A DNA stretch of 64,000 bases, from positions 310,001-374,000 of the forward strand of contig CAVONO010000028.1 of the NCBI GenBank assembly GCA_963697305.1, read 5' to 3'. The position numbers and the translations under genes are program-made. Positions 38,137 to 46,292 of the stretch are shown one piece after another (within the stretch, counting starts at the first letter, position 1; each line of letters begins with the position of its first letter). The notes beneath the pieces are model-generated. The model was not told where the DNA came from, did no database searches, and worked only from the letters and a program-made list of their open reading frames with translations. The stretch is from JAACFF01 sp963697305. Lineage in GTDB: Bacteria; Chloroflexota; Anaerolineae; Promineifilales; Promineifilaceae.

Positions 38137-39432
38137 CTAGACAATATTGGATAGCGCTCGAGTGGCGATGCAGGCGGTGGTTTGGGGACCTTCGGGCATG
38201 ATGCAGATACGGCCGTTTTCACCATACTTGCGCATGAGGGTGGCCACGGTGTTTTCGATGTCGCGGCAGGGGGTGAAGAGGGCGTGGGTGATCTGGTCGT
38301 CGGTTAGATTGTGGCTGTAGACGTGAACGTCCGCGTGCAGTTGGATGGTGGTTTGTATTTGGACCTGCCATTGGTCATGGCGGGTGAGGGGGGCTTGTTC
38401 GATCAGGTTCAGGGCTTCCTGCGGGGAGCCGGCCTGGGCCAGTAGAGAGGCGTACAAACCATGATCGGGCAAGCCGTCTTCGCAGGCGGCAACCATGATG
38501 ATGGTTCCTCCTTCGCGGACAATACGCGCGGCGGCGCTCATGCCTTTCACGGTCTGGTATAGGTTTTGGTCGAGCGGATAGCCGCTGTTGGTGGTGATGA
38601 CGATATCATAAGGCTCGTCCACGGCGGCCATGGACTGGCGGCGCACGAATTCACGACCGCTACGATGGGCTTCTAGCAGATCGCCGGCAAAGACGGCCGT
38701 GATCTCCTGGTCAGCATTTAGAGCTACGTTTAAGAGAAAATCGGGTTCTGTTAGCAGTGCCACTTCACGCATTTCCTCCCAAAGCGGGTTTCCTTCGCAG
38801 ACGCCCCAGGTCGCTTGCGGGTGGGCGATCATTTCCCAGTTATGGTTGCTCAGGACGCTTTCAAACCCGGCGAGGGCAGGTAGAACCGCTTTCGGTCCAC
38901 CACTGAAGCCGGCGAAAAAGTGGGGCTCGATGAAGCCGGTCAGGATGCGACGATCCGCTTGCAGGAAATGACGGTTGATGCGTACGGGGTTGCCCAGGGA
39001 TGTATGGCCCAGGGGCACAAGATCATCGTCATTGAAGGCATCATGCTGCAGACAACGGTAGTTATCGACGATGGCAGCGCCCAGCAGGGTGCGCAGTTCG
39101 GCCTCGGTTTGCGGGCGGTGGGTTCCCAGTCCGTTCAGCAGGGTTATATCTTGACGGCGAATGCCGGCTTGCTCTAGTTCGGCCAGCAAAACGGGCAGGA
39201 TACGGTCGTTGGGTGTAGCCCGGGTCAGGTCGCTATGGACGATGACGACGGTTTCGCCCGGCTGCACGGTCTCGTGCAGGGGGGCTGATGCGATGGGGTG
39301 ACGCAGGGCGTGGCGGATGGCCTCGGGTTCATCTGGCAGACCGGGGATGTATTGTGAAAGCAGGATGTCTGCTGATTCGGGTGCAGAGATGGTGAGACCG
39401 GTACGGCCGTAGGCTAGGTTAACCGTTTTCAT
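38137..39432 (-). CDS. larA: LarA-like nickel-dependent racemase family protein
   Basis: 431 aa. The N-terminal domain (DUF2088) has HSDLTRATPNDRILPVLL and NGLGTHRPQT, with the histidine that contacts the nickel-pincer cofactor region. The C-terminal domain contains GFIEPHFFAGFSGGPKAVLP and SGYPLDQNLYQTVKG. LarA homologues racemise or epimerise 2-hydroxy acids using NPN cofactor made by LarB/C/E, none of which is in this window. The gene is the last of the minus-strand catabolic region, near a lactate/glycolate-oxidase-like pair. A role in converting a hydroxy acid enantiomer is likely but the substrate is unknown. Confidence 0.88.
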   Translation of the reverse strand: MKTVNLAYGRTGLTISAPESADILLSQYIPGLPDEPEAIRHALRHPIASAPLHETVQPGETVVIVHSDLTRATPNDRILPVLLAELEQAGIRRQDITLLNGLGTHRPQTEAELRTLLGAAIVDNYRCLQHDAFNDDDLVPLGHTSLGNPVRINRHFLQADRRILTGFIEPHFFAGFSGGPKAVLPALAGFESVLSNHNWEMIAHPQATWGVCEGNPLWEEMREVALLTEPDFLLNVALNADQEITAVFAGDLLEAHRSGREFVRRQSMAAVDEPYDIVITTNSGYPLDQNLYQTVKGMSAAARIVREGGTIIMVAACEDGLPDHGLYASLLAQAGSPQEALNLIEQAPLTRHDQWQVQIQTTIQLHADVHVYSHNLTDDQITHALFTPCRDIENTVATLMRKYGENGRICIMPEGPQTTACIATRALSNIV

Positions 39433-39478
39433 GATTTGTACTCATAAAGAAAGGAGCAGGAAGAAATAGTTAATGGGT

Positions 39479-39629
39479 GAATTGTTGAATGGTTAATGGG
39501 AACGCGATTGTCGGGGAGAAAGCGCAGAGATATGGCGATTTGGTACGGACATGCCCACACCGTGCCGTGTTGTCGCTACGATTTCGTTATGGTTTATGAA
39601 CCACGCCTTCGATAACCATTCAACAATTC
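39479..39629. repeat. MITE-like element with 17-bp terminal inverted repeats
   Basis: GAATTGTTGAATGGTTA (39479-39495) and its exact complement TAACCATTCAACAATTC (39613-39629) bound 151 bp without coding capacity. The interior carries an imperfect hairpin-forming string around GTACGGACATGCCCACACC. This accounts for most of the 265-base gap between the LarA-like and creatininase genes. Confidence 0.6.
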
Positions 39630-39697
39630 AGCGATAAATTATTGTCCTTTCTTTCAAGCCACTTTCAACACACCCTCTTAGCGTTTAGGTATCAGGC

Positions 39698-40624
39698 TCA
39701 CATTACCCGATCAACAAATTCCCGGTTATGAACTTCCACGGGGATTTCCATCAGTTCCAGGATGCCTTTGGCCACGTGCTCGGAGAGGCGGCGGAATGCT
39801 TCCTCTCCTTTTTCTTTTGTGGCCCTTAAGGGATTGCCGATTACACCACTTTCGATGAACTCATGGTGATCCATGGGGAAGTTGAAGTAGTTATAGCCAT
39901 CGAATTCCACGTCGGGCATGCCGTCTTTCTTGGCGAAGGTCTTGGGCAAGAATTCAGGGATGTGCGCCTTGGTGAATTCGGCACGGTCCATACGAACATA
40001 CCTGTCGTCCCAGGCGAGATCCTGCGAGGTTTCCAGTTCGCTGGAATGCCAGCCGGGGGTCTCTTCGGGCGGATTTTCCATCAGCCCTTCCAGGATGCCG
40101 ACGTAGCGTTCCATATAGGGTTTGACGAAGCTGATCAAGGCCCCGGTATCGTAACGCAGTTTGCGCAACACGGGATCGACTACTTTCACATTGGAGCCGT
40201 GTCCATTCATAAAGACGATGCGGTTGAAGCCGTGATGGATGAGGCTGCGCCCGACATCGTGCAGGAGGGCCAAGAGTGTCGAGCTGCGCAGGGTAATGGT
40301 GCCCCGGCCGCGGCCTGGTTCGTGCATATGCTGCGGCGAGTAGCCAATCCAGACGGGTGGTGTGTGCAGCACGCCGATCATCTCGGAAACGCGGCGGGAC
40401 ATCTCAACGGCCGTAACGGTGTCTGTGTACAACGGCAAATGGGGGCCATGTTGCTCCAAGCTGGCCATGGGCACAATGATGATGTCCTTTTGCTCCAGGT
40501 AGGCTTCGATGTCGACAAAGGTCAAATTCCCTAAATCCCAGGACAGGAATTTGCTGCGGAATTCTTCATCTCCTTGGGTGAGGTGCGGGAGATCGGAGTA
40601 ATCTCTTCCACTATTAGCAATCAT
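39698..40624 (-). CDS. Creatininase family hydrolase
   Basis: About 308 aa from the ATG at 40624 (GAGGA with an 8-nt gap). The metal-site motif SLEQHGPHLPLYTDT supplies E, H and D ligands; MNGHGSN and WHSSELETS are further family blocks. Members hydrolyse amide or 1,3-dicarbonyl C-C bonds. The family includes creatininase, the MftE and formamide-type enzymes, and the diketo-inositol (3-dehydro-scyllo-inosose) hydrolase IolN. Next to a Gfo/Idh dehydrogenase, TIM-barrel epimerases and a sugar ABC importer, an IolN-like ring-opening role fits best. That is inference. Confidence 0.88.
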   Translation of the reverse strand: MIANSGRDYSDLPHLTQGDEEFRSKFLSWDLGNLTFVDIEAYLEQKDIIIVPMASLEQHGPHLPLYTDTVTAVEMSRRVSEMIGVLHTPPVWIGYSPQHMHEPGRGRGTITLRSSTLLALLHDVGRSLIHHGFNRIVFMNGHGSNVKVVDPVLRKLRYDTGALISFVKPYMERYVGILEGLMENPPEETPGWHSSELETSQDLAWDDRYVRMDRAEFTKAHIPEFLPKTFAKKDGMPDVEFDGYNYFNFPMDHHEFIESGVIGNPLRATKEKGEEAFRRLSEHVAKGILELMEIPVEVHNREFVDRVM

Positions 40625-40656
40625 AGTCATATTCCTCTTTTTAAGTTGAGTGATCT

Positions 40657-40716
40657 GAGAAACCCGGTTTTTCGCTTGGAAAAACGGTTGTCTATCTATA
40701 AAAAACCGGGTTTCTC
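40657..40716. repeat. GAGAAACCCGGTTTTT inverted repeat (family member 1)
   Basis: GAGAAACCCGGTTTTT (40657-40672) and AAAAACCGGGTTTCTC (40701-40716) form a perfect 16-bp stem with a 28-nt spacer, between the creatininase and first UPF0261 genes. The same arms occur at 58063-58123 and in shorter form at 41986-42047. Confidence 0.75.
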
Positions 40717-40720
40717 ACAG

Positions 40721-41959
40721 TTAAGTAGTTTCGTTTCGTTCAGCCATCATCTCAATAAACAGTTGCGCCACTTCACGGCCGAATTCAGGATCGTTGATGT
40801 GGCGTTTGTAGGGTATTACGGGGATATCGGCGCGGATATCCTCTTTTAGCGTTGCCAAAAAATCGGCGTCCGCTGCCGGATTCCAGAAGGGTCCGCCAGG
40901 CACATTGGGTATGGATAATCCTTCTGTGGGCACGGCGATGACAACCTCAGCGGTGGCCATATTGAGCCGCTCGGCGAAGATATGGCCCAGTTGGATCATC
41001 TCTTCGTGAGAAGCGCGGACAAGTGTATATTCAGGGTTGTGATCGTAGACAGGGCGATCGCTTAGGCCGGCGGGCACGGTTCCCGCATTCCAGACACTGA
41101 AATCAATGCAGCCGGGAACGGCGACCTGGGGAATGCCCAACAAACCGATGCGCTTCAAGCGCTCAGGACCGCCATCGTGAATGCCGCCAACGAGCGGATC
41201 GTAAATCTCATTTGTGGTAAAGTCGATCACGCCCACAAATTGATTCGCTTCGGCCAGCTCTTCCATGGCTGGACCACCGACGCCGTTGGAATGGAATATC
41301 ACTGCCTCATAACCAAACTCGGCCAGCAATTCTTTGGCCGCCATAACAGCCGTTGTCGTGTTGCCAAGCATGGTCACGGCCACAAACTTCTGACCTTCTC
41401 CTGGTTCGGGTAGGCGGTGGCCATGATCAATCATACCCTTGAGCGCCGCGGCAACATTGTCGAAAATGGTACAGGCGATGGGATTTAGGCCCAGAATATC
41501 GACGACGGAGTGCACGACCATCATATCGCGTGTACCTACCAGGGGTTCGAAGAAATGATACCCGGAGGCGATGGGCGAAACGAGAATCTTGGGCACCCCA
41601 ACGGGCAAGACCATGGCCGCCGCGGCGCCCATGACCGCTCCCTCTGCGCCGCCCATGCTGACGATAGCATCAAGCTGGCCATCCCCGTACAGTTTCAGGG
41701 TGAGCTTTTTGAGTGCTTCGCGCATGCCGGCCACGGCGCGACCGCGGCTGCCCGCGTTGCGCAGCGATTCAATGGTTGTCCCGGCGTAGGTAGCGGCCGT
41801 GGCGCGGTCGATATCGGGCACGATATCCAGGGGTTCGCCCAGAATACCGGAGTCTATGACCGTTGTCTGCAAACCGAGCGCCAACAAACGATCGCGTAGA
41901 TATTTGATCTCCGGCCCTTTTGTATCCAGGGTTCCGATGATGACGACCCTGTTGCCCAT
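40721..41959 (-). CDS. UPF0261/Tm-1-like ATP-binding domain protein (copy 1)
   Basis: 412 aa. The N-terminal IIGTLDTKGPEIKYLRDRL is the UPF0261 signature, followed by GMGGAEGAVMGAAAAM-type glycine loops, LVSPIASG, and AVPGCIDFSVWNA. The C-terminal part carries PTEGLSIPNVPGGPFWNP. The family is named for the tomato Tm-1 resistance protein. Bacterial members have no settled function and often adjoin a PEP-hydrolase-like TIM barrel. Copy 2 lies at 49879-51135 in the same gene region. They are clear but distant paralogues, so two steps or two subunits are likely. Confidence 0.9.
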   Translation of the reverse strand: MGNRVVIIGTLDTKGPEIKYLRDRLLALGLQTTVIDSGILGEPLDIVPDIDRATAATYAGTTIESLRNAGSRGRAVAGMREALKKLTLKLYGDGQLDAIVSMGGAEGAVMGAAAAMVLPVGVPKILVSPIASGYHFFEPLVGTRDMMVVHSVVDILGLNPIACTIFDNVAAALKGMIDHGHRLPEPGEGQKFVAVTMLGNTTTAVMAAKELLAEFGYEAVIFHSNGVGGPAMEELAEANQFVGVIDFTTNEIYDPLVGGIHDGGPERLKRIGLLGIPQVAVPGCIDFSVWNAGTVPAGLSDRPVYDHNPEYTLVRASHEEMIQLGHIFAERLNMATAEVVIAVPTEGLSIPNVPGGPFWNPAADADFLATLKEDIRADIPVIPYKRHINDPEFGREVAQLFIEMMAERNETT

Positions 41960-41985
41960 GTTATCCTCTCATTTGTCCTGAGTTA

Positions 41986-42047
41986 AGAAACCCGGCCTTT
42001 TTGCCACTTTAGCTGTTGTCGCAGCACCATTTAAGAACCGGGTTTCT
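41986..42047. repeat. AGAAACCCGG inverted repeat (family member 2)
   Basis: AGAAACCCGG (41986-41995) pairs with CCGGGTTTCT (42038-42047). The spacer is 42 nt. It occupies the gap upstream of the first UPF0261 gene and downstream of an epimerase gene. Confidence 0.65.
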
Positions 42048-42058
42048 GAATCACTTTG

Positions 42059-42946
42059 TTAGTTTATCAACGGCAGAAGCGTGTTGGCTGTTGTTTCTAC
42101 GAGCCAGCTGTAGAACTCTTCGGAAAGCACGCCGGAGCCATGATCCTCGATGAACTTCAGTTGTTCGGCGGTCAGTTCTTTTTCGGCGGCGGCTGTGGCG
42201 TTGGTGTAAGGATTGGCCGGTGTACGATCGAGGGGAGCCACAAATTCGACCGTGAGCGCGCCATCGTAACCAATCTCCTTCAGCGTACCAACAATATCAC
42301 GCCAGTTAAGGGCACCTTGCCCGCAGGCCATGCGGTTGTTATCGGCTACATGGTAGTCGAACAGTCTGTCGCCCGTATTTATAAGGGCTTGCCGGAAGTT
42401 AGCTTCCTCCATATTCATATGGAAGGCATCGAGGCAAACACCGCAATTGGGGCCTACCGCTTCAGCTAAGATCAGCGCCTGATCGTGGCGGTTGATAAAA
42501 TTAGTCTCGAAGCGATTGAGCGGTTCAACGGCAATACGTACACCTTCTTGCAACGCATGGGCATTGACTTCACGCAGCCCTTCTACAGCCCAATTCCACT
42601 CCGTGTCCTTGTCAGCCTGAGCGTTCACCTTGCCTACTTCGGAAGGCACGATACTCATCAACTTACCGTCCAGTTCCTTGACCATGGTGACGCAATCTTT
42701 GAGGTATTGCACCGTATTGGCGCGCCCTGCTTCGTCAGCCTGGATCAGATCCAGGCCGGTAAACATGAGGCTGATAGATCCCCAACAGGTAAGACCGTTA
42801 TCTTTTAGATAACCGCGCACTTCTTTTGTATCGTACTTGTCGGGTTCACCACCAATCTCGATGCTGTTATAGCCATATTTGGCCAAGCGACGGATAGTGA
42901 CCTCAATAGGTTCTGCCCGCATCCAATTGTGCATAGATAGTTGCAT
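42059..42946 (-). CDS. Sugar phosphate isomerase/epimerase (xylose isomerase-like TIM barrel)
   Basis: About 295 aa, starting at ATG 42946 with GGAGG 8 nt upstream. The AP-endonuclease-2/xylose-isomerase-like fold is seen in YNSIEIGGEPDKYDTKEV, VEPLNRFETNFIN (metal-ligand Glu), CLDAFHMNMEE and GALTVEFVAP. The sets of E, D, H and E ligands typical of divalent-metal epimerases are present. VEPLNRFETNFIN is nearly repeated in the protein at 51184-52032 (LEPLNRFETSFIN), so the two are related D-tagatose-3-epimerase-like enzymes. It would isomerise or epimerise a keto-sugar, or act as a 3-keto-sugar lyase. Confidence 0.9.
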   Translation of the reverse strand: MQLSMHNWMRAEPIEVTIRRLAKYGYNSIEIGGEPDKYDTKEVRGYLKDNGLTCWGSISLMFTGLDLIQADEAGRANTVQYLKDCVTMVKELDGKLMSIVPSEVGKVNAQADKDTEWNWAVEGLREVNAHALQEGVRIAVEPLNRFETNFINRHDQALILAEAVGPNCGVCLDAFHMNMEEANFRQALINTGDRLFDYHVADNNRMACGQGALNWRDIVGTLKEIGYDGALTVEFVAPLDRTPANPYTNATAAAEKELTAEQLKFIEDHGSGVLSEEFYSWLVETTANTLLPLIN

Positions 42947-43046
42947 TTCAGTTACCTCCACTTTTGACTCGATTTTCCAATAATTTTTTCATCGCGCGCA
43001 GAGCTTTCTGCGCACGGCTGATTACGTTGGTATTCTGTTAAATAAG

Positions 43047-43104
43047 AAGTTCAACTTTTCAATCTATGTATTTCCAGTGACAATAGCGATAAAAAGTTGA
43101 ACTT
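43047..43104. repeat. GAAGTTCAACTTTT inverted repeat (member 1)
   Basis: AAGTTCAACTTTT (43047-43059) and AAAAGTTGAACTT (43092-43104) form a 13-bp stem with a 32-nt spacer. The right arm runs into the stop codon of the Fe-S protein gene. It belongs to a three-member family with near-identical arms and unrelated spacers. Confidence 0.72.
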
Positions 43105-44198
43105 TACGCTAGATTATCTGCCAATAGTTCATACAGGCCGCGCACTTGCAGGCCAAACGGCTCTGCATGGCGCTGCAATTGATGGAGCGTGCCGGGATCT
43201 TCACAGATGAGTAATTCAGCGCCGCTGTTCTGCGCATCTTCCAGGCGGGCCATGGTGAGCCTGTCCGCCAATTCAGGTTTGCTAAACTGCAGGTGCGTAC
43301 TGCCCACGGGATGGGCATTTTCACGGCGATAGAAGAGCTCGTGCGGCACGGTAGGCATCACGGCTCCTAGCAGATCGCGCGCCGCTTCATGCCGCTGCGG
43401 ATTGCGGACGGCGTGCGTGGGATCGATGTAAGCGTAGGGCGTCTTGTCTTGCGAACGGCGAAAGTGTAAAGAACCTTCAGCCATCTTTTCAGCCAGAAGC
43501 ATGACGACCTCCAGCAGGCCGACGGTGGACGGCCGTGCCAGGGCCAGCCGTTCTTCGTAAGCCTGGTTAAAGGTGAAATAATCACCCGCCGAAAGGAGTA
43601 ACAGCCGCATGGCTCCAGTAGCTCCCAGTTCATCAAGGGTGGCCTGGGCCAGCTTCGCGGCCGTGGCTGGGAAGCCCAATGAAGTGGCCAGCAGCCCGTT
43701 GTTGCGCCCTTTACCAATCAGGGTTGGCTGCACACCCGCCGCCGCAAGAAGTTTTTGCGCAGCGGGCAGGGCAGTGGGCCACAGATAAACCGCTTCATCG
43801 CCGACAAAGAGGGCAACCTGTGCCTGTTCAACGGTTGCTTGCGGCAATTGTTCAGCAAAAGGTGTGCCGTATTGTTCCAGCTTGGCCTGTACGTCATAGG
43901 CGACCTGCGGGGCAAGATTCTGGGCGGTCAAGTCCGCACGAACGGCGGCAATGGCTTCCGGCAGCGGCTGGTCAAAAACGCAGTGCGCGCGGCAATTGCC
44001 TCCGTCAGGTTCGCTATAGATCACGTCGACCATTTCCGCGTTCCACTCGATCAGCCCCCGCTTTTGAGAAGAGGCTATTAAGGCGATCCCGTGGGGTGTC
44101 AACGTTTCTAGACCGGTCACGAGCCCAACCGGAGCAACGTGGCGACACATTAAGCAGAAACGGCAGTTCTCGAGTGTTTCCATGTAATTGTTTATCAT
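43104..44198 (-). CDS. Glycolate oxidase-like iron-sulfur protein
   Basis: 364 aa. An N-terminal CRFCLMCRHVAP (C12, C15, C18) supplies a [4Fe-4S] motif completed by one of the cysteines in NCRAHC (C69, C73). The rest resembles the cysteine-rich CCG-domain half of GlcF/LldE-type subunits, but without the usual CCG pair. It has instead SAGDYFTFNQAYEERLALA and DPTHAVRNPQRHEAARDLLG. The start lies 2 nt after the FAD oxidase stop, so the two are translationally coupled and should form one complex that passes electrons from a 2-hydroxy acid to the quinone pool. Confidence 0.78.
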   Translation of the reverse strand: MINNYMETLENCRFCLMCRHVAPVGLVTGLETLTPHGIALIASSQKRGLIEWNAEMVDVIYSEPDGGNCRAHCVFDQPLPEAIAAVRADLTAQNLAPQVAYDVQAKLEQYGTPFAEQLPQATVEQAQVALFVGDEAVYLWPTALPAAQKLLAAAGVQPTLIGKGRNNGLLATSLGFPATAAKLAQATLDELGATGAMRLLLLSAGDYFTFNQAYEERLALARPSTVGLLEVVMLLAEKMAEGSLHFRRSQDKTPYAYIDPTHAVRNPQRHEAARDLLGAVMPTVPHELFYRRENAHPVGSTHLQFSKPELADRLTMARLEDAQNSGAELLICEDPGTLHQLQRHAEPFGLQVRGLYELLADNLA

Positions 44199-44200
44199 GC

Positions 44201-45631
44201 CTAGAAACCTACCTTGCCCGGATTCATGATCCCATTTGGATCAAGGGTGTCCTTGATACCCTTTAACATCGGCCAGGCGGGACCATATTGGCGACGCATA
44301 TAGCGCGAGAGTTTCAGGCCCACGCCGTGATGTTCATTGACCATGCCGTCATTCTCCAGAACGGCCGTCATGGCCGTGTTCCAGATGCGATTGTGCAAAC
44401 GAAGGGCCTCTTGCGCATCTTGCGGCGGGTCCTCAATGATAAAGCGGCTATACAACGATGCTCCCCAGTGGAACCAATGGGAAAAATGAGCGATGTATTT
44501 AATATTCAGATGGGCATAAGTCTCTTCAACCGCCTTCTTTTCGGCCCAGTAGAGCTTCTCTAGTTTATCGAATGTTGTGATCGTCTCCGTGGTACCGTAC
44601 ATCCAGGGGAACTTCAGGTTTTTCGGCGGGTAATAGAAATCATAGCGATGATCCCACCACTTCTCACCCGGTTCACGACCTAAATCTTGAGCGCCGAGGC
44701 TGGTGCAGATTTCCAATGATTTCTTTTCTTGCAGAGCGGCCAGATCGGGATCGCCGTCAAAGCCGATGACCATGTAGGCGCCTTCTAGCTCATAGCCAAG
44801 AATGGCCTTCACACGAGAGGCGGTGGAGGCGGGATCGTAAAGGCGAATGACCATGGGATCGAGACGGTGGGTCATCATCAGGCGACCGGCTTCGAGCGCA
44901 TTGGACGGGCTGTCAAATAACACAGCCCGCATGAGCCGCGCCTCCGGCGTATATTCTATTTGCATGGTCGCTTCGGTAATCACACCCAGTGTTCCCTCCG
45001 ATCCCAGGAAGAGATGGAAGTAGTCCAGCCCAGCGGAGTGAATGGGCACAACAGGCGTACGAATGATCTCCCCAGTAGGCAAGACCACTTGCATGCTCAA
45101 CACCAATTGTTCGGCTTTGCCGTATTTGGTGCTGATCGTGCCCGACCCGCGCGGAGCCAGGTAACCGCCTAGCGTGGCGCAGTTGGCCGAGGCGGCATAA
45201 TGGGGCAGGGTGAAGCCGCGTTCCTGCAGCGCCCATTCTAGATGAGTGCCGATGATCCCCGCTTCGGCCGTGACTGTGAGTGACTTCTCGTCGATCTCGA
45301 TAATCTTGTTCATGCGCTTCAGATCAAGGATGATCCCGCCGTAGATAGAAAGCGCCCCACCCTGTGAGCCGGAACCGCCTCCATAGGGGATCACTGGAAC
45401 GCGGTAGGCGTTGGCGATTTTTATTATGGCCGAGACTTCCTCGGCTGAGGCGGGATGCACGATGTAGTCGGGCATGGCCGGTTGTTCTCCACGATCCAGC
45501 CACATCTGCGGCACCCAGAACCAGTCTGTGGCGTAAACCAAGCGGTCGCTTTCTCTCGTGGAAATGAAGGCCTCGCCCACGACCTCTTCGAGTTCGGAGC
45601 GGATCATTTCAAATTGGATTGCTTTTCCCAT
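44201..45631 (-). CDS. FAD-linked oxidase (GlcD/D-lactate dehydrogenase type)
   Basis: About 476 aa from ATG 45631 (AAGGAT upstream). The FAD-binding PP loop is PYGGGSGSQGGALSIYGG at ~80-97, followed by NCATLGGYLAPRGSGT and GSEGTLGVITEATM. The C-terminal oxidase domain ends with NPNGIMNPGKVGF-like DPNGIMNPGK. This is the vanillyl-alcohol-oxidase/GlcD family: oxidation of 2-hydroxy acids such as glycolate, D-lactate or alkylglycerone phosphate. It is paired with the downstream Fe-S subunit, and the LarA-like racemase lies in the same region. Confidence 0.92.
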   Translation of the reverse strand: MGKAIQFEMIRSELEEVVGEAFISTRESDRLVYATDWFWVPQMWLDRGEQPAMPDYIVHPASAEEVSAIIKIANAYRVPVIPYGGGSGSQGGALSIYGGIILDLKRMNKIIEIDEKSLTVTAEAGIIGTHLEWALQERGFTLPHYAASANCATLGGYLAPRGSGTISTKYGKAEQLVLSMQVVLPTGEIIRTPVVPIHSAGLDYFHLFLGSEGTLGVITEATMQIEYTPEARLMRAVLFDSPSNALEAGRLMMTHRLDPMVIRLYDPASTASRVKAILGYELEGAYMVIGFDGDPDLAALQEKKSLEICTSLGAQDLGREPGEKWWDHRYDFYYPPKNLKFPWMYGTTETITTFDKLEKLYWAEKKAVEETYAHLNIKYIAHFSHWFHWGASLYSRFIIEDPPQDAQEALRLHNRIWNTAMTAVLENDGMVNEHHGVGLKLSRYMRRQYGPAWPMLKGIKDTLDPNGIMNPGKVGF

Positions 45632-45685
45632 ATCCTTATTCCAATTCAAGCGCTAAGGCTCTGTAAACTTAATTCTTGCCTTATA

Positions 45686-45745
45686 GAAGTTCAACTTTTT
45701 ATCTATTCTGTCGGCGAAAGTGTATGGCTTGAAAAGTTGAACTTC
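45686..45745. repeat. GAAGTTCAACTTTT inverted repeat (member 2)
   Basis: GAAGTTCAACTTTT (45686-45699) and AAAAGTTGAACTTC (45732-45745): perfect 14-bp stem, 32-nt spacer. It is in the gap between the small membrane protein gene and the FAD oxidase gene. Confidence 0.78.
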
Positions 45746-45757
45746 CTTGTATACTTG

Positions 45758-45791
45758 AAAGTTGCCAACTTGCGGAAAAGTTGGCAACTTT
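45758..45791 (-). terminator. Hairpin at the end of the membrane protein gene
   Basis: AAAGTTGCCAACTT (45758-45771) and AAGTTGGCAACTTT (45778-45791), perfect 14-bp stem with a 6-nt loop. It overlaps the stop codon of the minus-strand gene at 45790. It is a likely terminator although the downstream T tract is short. Confidence 0.6.
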
Positions 45792-46233
45792 ATTCAGCCG
45801 CCAAATCGGCAGCAGCTTCATCTACCGGAGCGGCCGCGGTAACATGGCTCCAAACGATGAAGGCCAGGGTCGAGATCAACAGCAGGTAAAACCCATACCT
45901 GAACAGCACGAACACCCATGGCTGGAACATGAAGATGATACCCAGCACAATACCGCCGATGAAGATCTTTTCGATACGCTGGTACCATTTATCGGACACC
46001 CTGAAGTTCAACCTGTTGGAGACCCACCAGGTGAATGACATAAAGAAAAGAATGATGGAAGAGAAGATGAGCAGAAAAGGGATACCAGTATATAGGGGGT
46101 TCCTAGATAGCTGCTGTTCGCTGAAAATGCTCGTTATAAGTGGGTTTAACAAGATCCCCAATAGTAACAAGATCAGCGCGATAATCGGCATTGCTTTGGG
46201 TAAGGGTGTTATGATTCTTTCGTCTTCCATCAT
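45790..46233 (-). CDS. Small multi-pass membrane protein in the catabolic region
   Basis: About 147 aa, ATG 46233 with AAAGGA upstream. Five hydrophobic stretches are visible, including AMPIIALILLLLGILLNPLI and FLLIFSSIILFFMSFTWWVS. The C-terminus is Ala/Glu-rich (APVDEAAADLAAE). No family is recognised. It is bounded by hairpins on both sides, so it may be its own transcript. It might be an accessory to the oxidase pair downstream, but nothing in the sequence proves it. Confidence 0.7.
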   Translation of the reverse strand: MMEDERIITPLPKAMPIIALILLLLGILLNPLITSIFSEQQLSRNPLYTGIPFLLIFSSIILFFMSFTWWVSNRLNFRVSDKWYQRIEKIFIGGIVLGIIFMFQPWVFVLFRYGFYLLLISTLAFIVWSHVTAAAPVDEAAADLAAE

Positions 46234-46246
46234 AGATCCTTTGGCA

Positions 46247-46277
46247 TTTTCCCGGAAACCCCAAGTTTCCGGGAAAA
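46247..46277 (-). terminator. Rho-independent-like terminator after the Gfo/Idh gene
   Basis: TTTTCCCGGAAAC (46247-46259) and GTTTCCGGGAAAA (46265-46277), perfect 13-bp stem, 5-nt loop, with T4 on the minus-strand exit. It lies 16 nt after the stop of the Gfo/Idh oxidoreductase gene and probably ends the ABC-to-dehydrogenase transcript. Confidence 0.75.
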
Positions 46278-46292
46278 TCAGGCTATCACGCA

